This document shows positions 58,693 through 64,000 of a stretch of 64,000 bases of DNA, one piece after another. Numbering within the stretch: position 1 is the first letter of the stretch; each line of letters starts with the position of its first letter. The notes under the pieces were generated by a model. The model saw nothing but the letters and a program-made list of their open reading frames with translations. It was not told the origin of the DNA and did not search any database. Origin of the DNA: Bacteroidota bacterium (GTDB lineage: Bacteria; Bacteroidota; Bacteroidia; AKYH767-A; OLB10); the NCBI GenBank assembly GCA_016721435.1, contig JADKIC010000019.1, positions 1-64,000 on the forward strand, written 5' to 3'. Position numbers and translations under genes: made by a program.

Positions 58693-58863
58693 GAATTCAG
58701 AATGCAGAATTCAGAATTGAAAGGTGGTATTAAGAATTAGGAAATGTAAGGTGGTATTCAGAATTCAGATTACGAACTGAGAATTGGAATGTTGAATGGC
58801 AGGTCCTAACTTCCAATTCATTCTTCCTAATTCTGCATTCTGAATTCTGAATTCTGAATTAAT
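58687..58863. repeat. inverted/direct repeat block between the two POT genes
   Basis: The word AATTCAGAATGCAGAATT (58694-58711) recurs as a perfect 18-bp inverted copy at 58829-58846. AATTCAGAATT words surround both, and GAATTAGGAA/TTCCTAATTC is a second inverted pair inside. The block can fold as one long imperfect hairpin. Confidence 0.9.
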
Positions 58864-58900
58864 CTATTTGGTATAAAAATAAATTCATTAATCAAAGATA

Positions 58901-60376
58901 ATGGCGCAAACACTCGAACAAATACAAGACTTTAAGGGTAAATATCCAAAGCAATTATGGTATCTCTTCTTTTCAGAGATGTGGGAGCGTTTCTGCTTCT
59001 ACGGCATGCGCGGAATGCTCACCGTCTTTATGGTGAGTGAGCTCTTGATGAAAGAGGATACCGCAAATCTTCAGTATGGGGCCACACAGGCATTTGTCTA
59101 CGCGTTTACATTCATTGGCGGACTCTTCGCGGATAAGATCCTAAGGTTCAGGAAATCGCTCTTTTGGGGTGGATTGATGATGATTACCGGCAGTTGTATT
59201 CTTGCCTTCAATCCACATGATTTATTCTTCATGGGTATCAGCTTCACGATTATTGGAACCGGATTTTTCAAGCCGAATATTTCCACAATGGTTGGAGCCT
59301 TGTATCACGATAACGATTCGAGAAGAGACGCCGGATTTTCATTGTTTTATGCGGGCATCAACGTGGGGGCCTTGTTGGGAGGATATGCCTGTATTGCCAT
59401 TGCACAGAGTTATTCCTGGAACCTGGCTTTCGGACTAGCTGCCATTGTGATGACCATAAGTTTACTTACATTTCTTTTCACGCAAAAGAGTCTGGGGCCT
59501 ATTGGACTTTCTCCCTATCTCGTTAAAGGTATCAAAGGAAAGCAATGGCACGAGTACGCTACCTATCTGGGCTCGCTTGCCGTGATTCCATTGATCATGA
59601 TCATGGTATCAAAGACAGAGTACACCGATTATTTCATGTACACCATCGGACCGGTTACGCTGATTTATATTTTTTATGAGATGTCGAAATTTAGTATGGT
59701 GGAAAGGAAGAAGCTGATGGCGGCACTGGTATTTATTATCTTTTCTATTCTCTTCTGGGCATTTTTCGAGCAGAGTGGTGGTTCACTGGCTTTGTTCGCT
59801 GCAAACAATTTGGACAATGACATTGCCGGAATTCAATTCAATCCCAACGGTGTTAACAACGCAGCCAACTCGCTCTTCGTCATCATTTTTGCTCCGCTAC
59901 TCGGTCTGTTGTGGGTATGGTTGAGTAAACGAAATAAGGAACCCAATACCGTGATAAAGTTTGGACTTGGATTTTTATTTCTTTCGTTAGCTTTCTATGT
60001 GTTTTATGCCACCCGTTTTTTTGCTACTGTTGAAGGGATGACATCATTGGAGATATTTACACTGGCTTACTTTATCATCACTTTCGGGGAACTCTGCCTC
60101 TCGCCTATTGGCTTATCCATTATGACGAAGCTTTCGCCTCAGCCGCTGCAAGGGGTGATGATGGGCATGTGGTTTCTTGCCAGTGCTTACGGACAATATG
60201 TAGCCGGAATTTTAGGTGCAGGTATGGCCTCTCCAAATGATAATGCAAGTCTGACTGAAAAGCTGATCTCCTATACCGATGGTTATCATCAATTGGCCAT
60301 TTATGCACTTGTTTCAGGAGTGGCGTTAATTATTATTTCTCCCCTGGTTCGAAAATTGATGGGCGAAGTAAAATAA
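58901..60376 (+). CDS. POT family proton-dependent peptide transporter
   Basis: 491 residues, intact. MWERFCFYGMRGMLTVFMVS carries the POT signature, then GGLFADKILRFRKSLFWGGL, GTGFFKPNISTMVGALYHDN, RRDAGFSLFYAGINVGALLG, FWAFFEQSGGSLALFAANNL and GELCLSPIGLSIMTKLSP. About twelve to fourteen membrane helices. It is a tandem relative of the preceding gene and probably differs in peptide range. The two copies together with the prolyl oligopeptidase upstream fit a peptide-using lifestyle. Confidence 0.95.
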   Translation: MAQTLEQIQDFKGKYPKQLWYLFFSEMWERFCFYGMRGMLTVFMVSELLMKEDTANLQYGATQAFVYAFTFIGGLFADKILRFRKSLFWGGLMMITGSCILAFNPHDLFFMGISFTIIGTGFFKPNISTMVGALYHDNDSRRDAGFSLFYAGINVGALLGGYACIAIAQSYSWNLAFGLAAIVMTISLLTFLFTQKSLGPIGLSPYLVKGIKGKQWHEYATYLGSLAVIPLIMIMVSKTEYTDYFMYTIGPVTLIYIFYEMSKFSMVERKKLMAALVFIIFSILFWAFFEQSGGSLALFAANNLDNDIAGIQFNPNGVNNAANSLFVIIFAPLLGLLWVWLSKRNKEPNTVIKFGLGFLFLSLAFYVFYATRFFATVEGMTSLEIFTLAYFIITFGELCLSPIGLSIMTKLSPQPLQGVMMGMWFLASAYGQYVAGILGAGMASPNDNASLTEKLISYTDGYHQLAIYALVSGVALIIISPLVRKLMGEVK

Positions 60377-60425
60377 AATGAAATTATTCTTAAATTAGAA
60401 CGTTAATAATAAAAAACTATCCTTC

Positions 60426-60952
60426 ATGCACATTCGTCTAAAACCTTTCGTTATTTCCTTAATCCTCTTCTTTACATTTCAGTCTTCCTCTCAAGCACAG
60501 CATGCCAAACCCAACACCGGTGTCATTTCGTGGATGAGCTTCGAAGATGCCGTCGCGTTAAATGATAAAGCACCCAAAAAAATATTCATTGATGTTTACA
60601 CGGCCTGGTGCGGCTGGTGCAAAAAGATGGATGCAAGTACTTTCAAGGACACAGCAGTTGTTAAATATATTGCAGACAACTATTATGCGGTGAAATTAGA
60701 TGCAGAAACGCGCGATACCATTTTATTCAGAGATAAGATATTTGTGTATAAGCCGGAGTTCAAAGCCAATGAATTAGCGGTTTCCTTACTCAATGGAAAA
60801 TGGGCTATCCCAGTTTTGTGGTGATGGATGAGAAATATTCTCTACTTACTCCACTTTCCGGATTTCAATCTACGCAGGATTTAATGCCGGTATTAACTTT
60901 TTATGGCAGCAATGCCTATCAAACGGTGAAGTGGGAAGAGTATAAAAAGTAA
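60426..60952 (+). CDS. thioredoxin-like protein, one frameshift
   Basis: About 175 residues. Signal peptide MHIRLKPFVISLILFFTFQS with cleavage near AQA, followed by WMSFEDAVALNDKAPKKIFI and the redox site TAWCGWCKKMDASTFKD (C-x2-C). At 60805 one A is missing in GGAAAATGG; the frame resumes with GYPSFVVMDEKYSLL (cis-proline context) and ends at YQTVKWEEYKK, TAA 60950-60952. It is a periplasmic thioredoxin/DUF255-type disulfide reductase or chaperone. It follows the POT gene by 50 bp. Confidence 0.88.
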
Positions 60953-61291
60953 TGTCCCGGCTACCGGCTGCCAGCTTCCGGCCACCGGCTTCCAGCAATT
61001 GGCTGCTTTTTACTCACTCGGTTGTAGGTTTGAGTTTAAGATGATGAGGCTTTGATGGAGAGTTGTTTACTCATAGAGATGGATTCTCTCGACAAAGTGT
61101 TTAGAATAAAGTATGCTTCATTTATAGAAAAGTTTTATTAGTAATTGAATTTTTTCTAGGGTTCACGCAGCCTACTTCGCCAAAGCTTCGTAGCCCGACG
61201 GAGGCGCTGAGCCGCAGAGATAACTTCTTCATTTTAACTTACAAGTTTAGAAGAGAAGATGAGAATTCTATTTTATTAAAAATTCATCCCT
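60953..61291. other. gap with GCCGG-rich repeat words
   Basis: Near 60957-61005 the words GCTACCGGCT, CAGCTTCCGG and CCACCGGCTTCCAGC lie close together. They are inverted relatives of the block at 61306-61384. 61150-61215 contains a second degenerate phrase (CTTCGCCAAAGCTTCG). No gene or RNA is recognised. Confidence 0.5.
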
Positions 61292-62182
61292 TCAATACCT
61301 GGTCCGCAACTCACCGCCCAATGCCCTTAGCTCACAGCCGGAAGCCCATAGCCCAAAGCCGGTAGCCGGTAGCCGGTAGCCCAAAGCGATACGTTTAAAA
61401 TAGAAATTCAAATTCAACGATCCTGATGCATTATCATTGTCGAATTGAAAATTGGATGATTTACCCGAATTGGTGACGGTAGATTCAGCGGAAGAGCCAT
61501 TCCATGTTTCTGTTTCCACTTCTCCACGTCCTTTTGATTGCAAAGTAGGTCCCCAGCCGAATTCAGCGCTCAGGGAAGCCTTTGCAGCAAAGAAATATTC
61601 AACACCAATTAATCCTCTCAGGTTAAAGCCAAAACCATTTCCGGGTTTTGAAGATTTTAAACGCGTGACCTGATTTTCGCTGCTAAGCGGATTTCCGTAA
61701 CTATAAGTCGTTTTATCAGTTGTTATTTTGAAAAGCAATTCTCCTCCGTAAAATCCGCGAACTCTTCCCTGTCCGCGCCATTTTTGAAGTCCGCCACCAA
61801 TGGTAATGTTGCTGGTAGATAATTTGGTTTCATCTGAAACCGTTTCATTCGGATTCGTGCTTCCTATTCTTGGCACTAAAGTATCCGTTTTTTCAACACC
61901 GAATCCCATCCTCACCTTTCCTCTGATCGCTGTATTTTCCTTGATCACATAGAGACCGGTTATGGTGAGCGGATGATAAGCGGTGAAACCGGCAATGGGT
62001 GTTTCATTGTTATCATTAAACAAACTCCCCATAAATCGAAGAAAGGGTACGGCATCAAAGCCAAGTGCAATTTCTCCTTTTTCAGGAGTGATGACGATGC
62101 CATCACGGTTTTTAAAAGGTTCCTGTGCAAATGACAGAGAAGTGCTTAGGAGCAGACTGGCTAGTAAAACCGTTTTTTTCAT
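61292..62182 (-). CDS. outer membrane beta-barrel protein with repeat-derived tail
   Basis: About 296 residues from ATG 62182. Signal peptide KKTVLLASLLLSTSLSFAQ, then alternating strands of an OmpW/OMP_b-brl-like barrel (EIALGFDAVPFLRFMGSLFN, ITGLYVIKENTAIRGKVRMG, RVRGFYGGELLFKITTDKT, LRGLIGVEYFFAAKASLSAE, GSLNLNFYFKRIALGY). After the last strand the frame runs through tandem CCGGTAG words and adds about 27 residues (LPATGFGLWASGCELRALGG) that look like read-through. The usual end of such a barrel would be near FKRIALGY. Role unknown. Confidence 0.7.
   Translation of the reverse strand: MKKTVLLASLLLSTSLSFAQEPFKNRDGIVITPEKGEIALGFDAVPFLRFMGSLFNDNNETPIAGFTAYHPLTITGLYVIKENTAIRGKVRMGFGVEKTDTLVPRIGSTNPNETVSDETKLSTSNITIGGGLQKWRGQGRVRGFYGGELLFKITTDKTTYSYGNPLSSENQVTRLKSSKPGNGFGFNLRGLIGVEYFFAAKASLSAEFGWGPTLQSKGRGEVETETWNGSSAESTVTNSGKSSNFQFDNDNASGSLNLNFYFKRIALGYRLPATGFGLWASGCELRALGGELRTRY
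61306..61384. repeat. CCGGTAG/AGCCC tandem words in the 3' end of the barrel gene
   Basis: The 7-mer CCGGTAG is repeated at least three times between 61360 and 61380, flanked by CCATAGCCC, GAAGCCC and CTCACCGCCC words. The block overlaps the last codons of the outer membrane gene. Confidence 0.8.
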
Positions 62183-62303
62183 AAGTGTATTTTTCAAATT
62201 ACGATTGTTGATGAATCAATTTTAAATGAGAGGTGTTGCTGAGAAATTCGAGGTGAATAGTTTGCTTAAGTACTCCGAATTGCGTTTTGTTATCTTAAAT
62301 AAA

Positions 62304-63287
62304 TCAGGTAGCCAATATTGTATTTATTCTGAGAAGCTCCATGTCGAGGGGTTCATGTTGTTTGGTAGCCTGACTGAATGGAGTAAAGAATTTTTCTCCT
62401 TTCAGAATCCCAATCATCTTTCTGTTTTCACCTGCTAACAGCGATTCTACCGCCCATACACCGAACTTCGCGGCAAGGATGCGGTCAAAGGCAGTTGGAC
62501 TTCCTCCTCTCTGCACATGACCTAATATGGTAACTTTCGTGTCGTAATGTGGTAACAATTCCTTTATTTTATGTGCAACTTCATCCGCCCCGCCGTTCTT
62601 CTCTCCTTCTCCTACAATAATAATACTGCTGTTTTTATTATTCGATTTCCCTTCTTCCAGCTTTTGAATCAATTCATCAAAGTCAGTCATAATTTCAGGT
62701 AATAAAATTTCTTCAGCGCCCCCTGCCAATCCTGCCCATAAGGCGATGCAACCCGAATCTCTCCCCATCACCTCAATGAAGAAGCAACGGTCATGCGAAG
62801 CAGCGGTATCCCTGATTTTATCGACGGCTTCAATCACATTATTCACGGCCGTATCAAAACCGAGCGTGTAATCTGTTCCTGTAAGATCATTGTCAATAGT
62901 ACCGGGAATGCCAACGATTCGAATATCCGGATATTTGGTACAGAAGGCTTCGGCACCTTTAAAGGTTCCATCTCCACCAATAGCAACAATAGCATCAATT
63001 TGATGTTGCTTTAAATTTTCATACGCCTTTTGCATCCCTTCCGGTGTCATAAAATCCTTGCTGCGCGCTGCTTTCAGGATAGTACCTCCCCGTTGAATAA
63101 TATTACTCACTGAACGGGACGTGAGGGGCTTAAATTCATCTTCAATCATTCCCTGATAACCTCGCATAATGCCATAAAGCCGAAGCTTATTGACTAACCC
63201 TGTTCTGACCACCGCCCTGATACAGGCATTCATTCCGGGAGCATCACCTCCTGAAGAGAAAACGGCTAAACGTTCAATTTTTTGCAT
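62304..63287 (-). CDS. pfkA: ATP-dependent 6-phosphofructokinase
   Basis: 327 residues: MQKIERLAVFSSGGDAPGMN with the ATP site GGDAPGMNACIRAVV; GGDGTFKGAEAFCTKYP; the substrate motif GIPGTIDNDLTGTDYTLGFD (catalytic D in TIDND); EVMGRDSGCIALWAGLAGG; and LGHVQRGGSPTAFDRILAAK. The glycine and aspartate after GGDG indicate use of ATP rather than PPi. It makes fructose 1,6-bisphosphate, the committed step of glycolysis. Monocistronic. Confidence 0.96.
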   Translation of the reverse strand: MQKIERLAVFSSGGDAPGMNACIRAVVRTGLVNKLRLYGIMRGYQGMIEDEFKPLTSRSVSNIIQRGGTILKAARSKDFMTPEGMQKAYENLKQHQIDAIVAIGGDGTFKGAEAFCTKYPDIRIVGIPGTIDNDLTGTDYTLGFDTAVNNVIEAVDKIRDTAASHDRCFFIEVMGRDSGCIALWAGLAGGAEEILLPEIMTDFDELIQKLEEGKSNNKNSSIIIVGEGEKNGGADEVAHKIKELLPHYDTKVTILGHVQRGGSPTAFDRILAAKFGVWAVESLLAGENRKMIGILKGEKFFTPFSQATKQHEPLDMELLRINTILAT

Positions 63288-63392
63288 CGTAATTTAATAG
63301 GGTTTTTTAAAACTAATCGTTTAACGTTAAAGTTCGCAGGTTAGTATAACCGGTTAATATTTGTAAGGGTATCGTGGAGAACACTTTTTCAA

Positions 63393-63956
63393 TTAGAGCA
63401 GTCCTCTGTCCATCATTATTTTTACTTTCAGAATAGAAGCAACACTTAACCCATCTTTTATCTCTCCTCGAAACACCATTTCTACTACCTCTTCGAAAGG
63501 CAATTTTCGCACGTGCAACTGCTCCGTTTCTTCCGGAGAACTTCCAACTTCCGACAAATTCTTTGCAATATAGGTATACCCTGTTTCATCCGAAACGGAG
63601 TTGCTTAATTGCGTTTCTAAAACAAGTTCCCAATGTGCTGCCTGCAGTCCGGTTTCCTCCTCCAATTCACGTTTAGCGCCTTCCAGTGGATCTTCTCCTT
63701 CCGGACACCCTCCTTCCGGCACTTCCCATTCGTAGGTATTTAAGGTGTAACGGTATTGACCAACGATCCAGGTATTGTTATTTTCATCGAGTGGAATAAT
63801 AGCAATAGCTTTGTTTTTAAAATGTACCACTCCATAAATACCCGGATTACCGGAAGGGTTCAGCACCTTCGACTCCACCACCCGAATCCAGTTGTTATCA
63901 TATTTTACCTCGGAGCTTAATGTGGTCCAGGGGTTCTTTGTAGATGGTGTTGTCAT
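63393..63956 (-). CDS. NUDIX hydrolase, ADP-ribose pyrophosphatase-like
   Basis: 187 residues from ATG 63956; ATG 63992 would add twelve residues. The NUDIX box GGCPEGEDPLEGAKRELEEE followed by TGL fits G-x5-E-x7-R-E-U-x-E-E-x-G-U exactly. Upstream VRVVESKVLNPSGNPGIYGV-like strands and IIPLDENNNTWIVGQYRY are typical of ADP-ribose and sugar-nucleotide pyrophosphatases. Downstream LVLETQLSNSVSDETGYTYI and EVVEMVFRGEIKDGLSVASI support the ADPRase group. It likely removes ADP-ribose or related metabolites. Confidence 0.9.
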   Translation of the reverse strand: MTTPSTKNPWTTLSSEVKYDNNWIRVVESKVLNPSGNPGIYGVVHFKNKAIAIIPLDENNNTWIVGQYRYTLNTYEWEVPEGGCPEGEDPLEGAKRELEEETGLQAAHWELVLETQLSNSVSDETGYTYIAKNLSEVGSSPEETEQLHVRKLPFEEVVEMVFRGEIKDGLSVASILKVKIMMDRGLL

Positions 63957-64000
63957 TTTCAGAACTTTTTCATCAGTTATTGATCCATTCATTTAACGCG

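Overview
The window is a chromosomal stretch of a Bacteroidota bacterium (about 40% GC). The evidence is several proteins with type IX secretion (T9SS) C-terminal sorting domains, promoters of the Bacteroidota type (TTG, about 20 nt, TAnnTTTG), few Shine-Dalgarno sites, an LptF/G-type permease, a GTPase-deficient EF-G2-type factor and the order zapA / 6S-like RNA / rny. The family level cannot be fixed from this sequence; an environmental Chitinophagales-like lineage is a reasonable guess.

Layout. 1-4.7 kb is a broken accessory island: RepA-like ATPase, an iteron-like GGTAT repeat cluster, a BT4734/VirE_N-type replication protein, a DUF5681-type small protein, two small unknown genes, a lipoprotein remnant and a PD-(D/E)xK nuclease of the HsdR-N type. 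It ends beside a tRNA-Arg gene. 5-25 kb is ordinary chromosome: rplS, a glycosyltransferase with an LptF/G permease, an H1-like/START-domain fusion, a secreted PQQ-type sugar dehydrogenase, a SanA-like protein, a VWA membrane protein, a LolD-like ATPase, stress proteins (Usp, CDF, DoxX, Hsp20), an M23 peptidase, then a ZapB-like gene, zapA, a 6S RNA candidate and rny. 25.2-36.7 kb is a surface polysaccharide locus, all on the plus strand: flippase, GNAT-like protein, deacetylase-like protein, acyltransferase, three GT4 glycosyltransferases, wecB, O-antigen ligase, a RelE/ParE-type toxin-antitoxin pair, a DegT aminotransferase and a PglC-like initiating sugar transferase. 36.8-64 kb is housekeeping again: EF-G2, rnz, pyrR-pyrB, rpsA, ispH, cmk, prolyl oligopeptidase, YbaB, two POT peptide transporters, a thioredoxin-like protein, pfkA and a NUDIX hydrolase, mixed with T9SS cargo.

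Two features cut across the window. First, many genes, including essential ones (rpsA, rny, cmk), are split by single-base gaps or insertions, mostly in A/T runs. The frames rejoin cleanly, so I treat most as sequence errors and give merged coordinates. Second, at least eight unrelated low-complexity or palindromic repeat blocks lie between genes, mostly at gene 3' ends. They are the least explained structure in the window.
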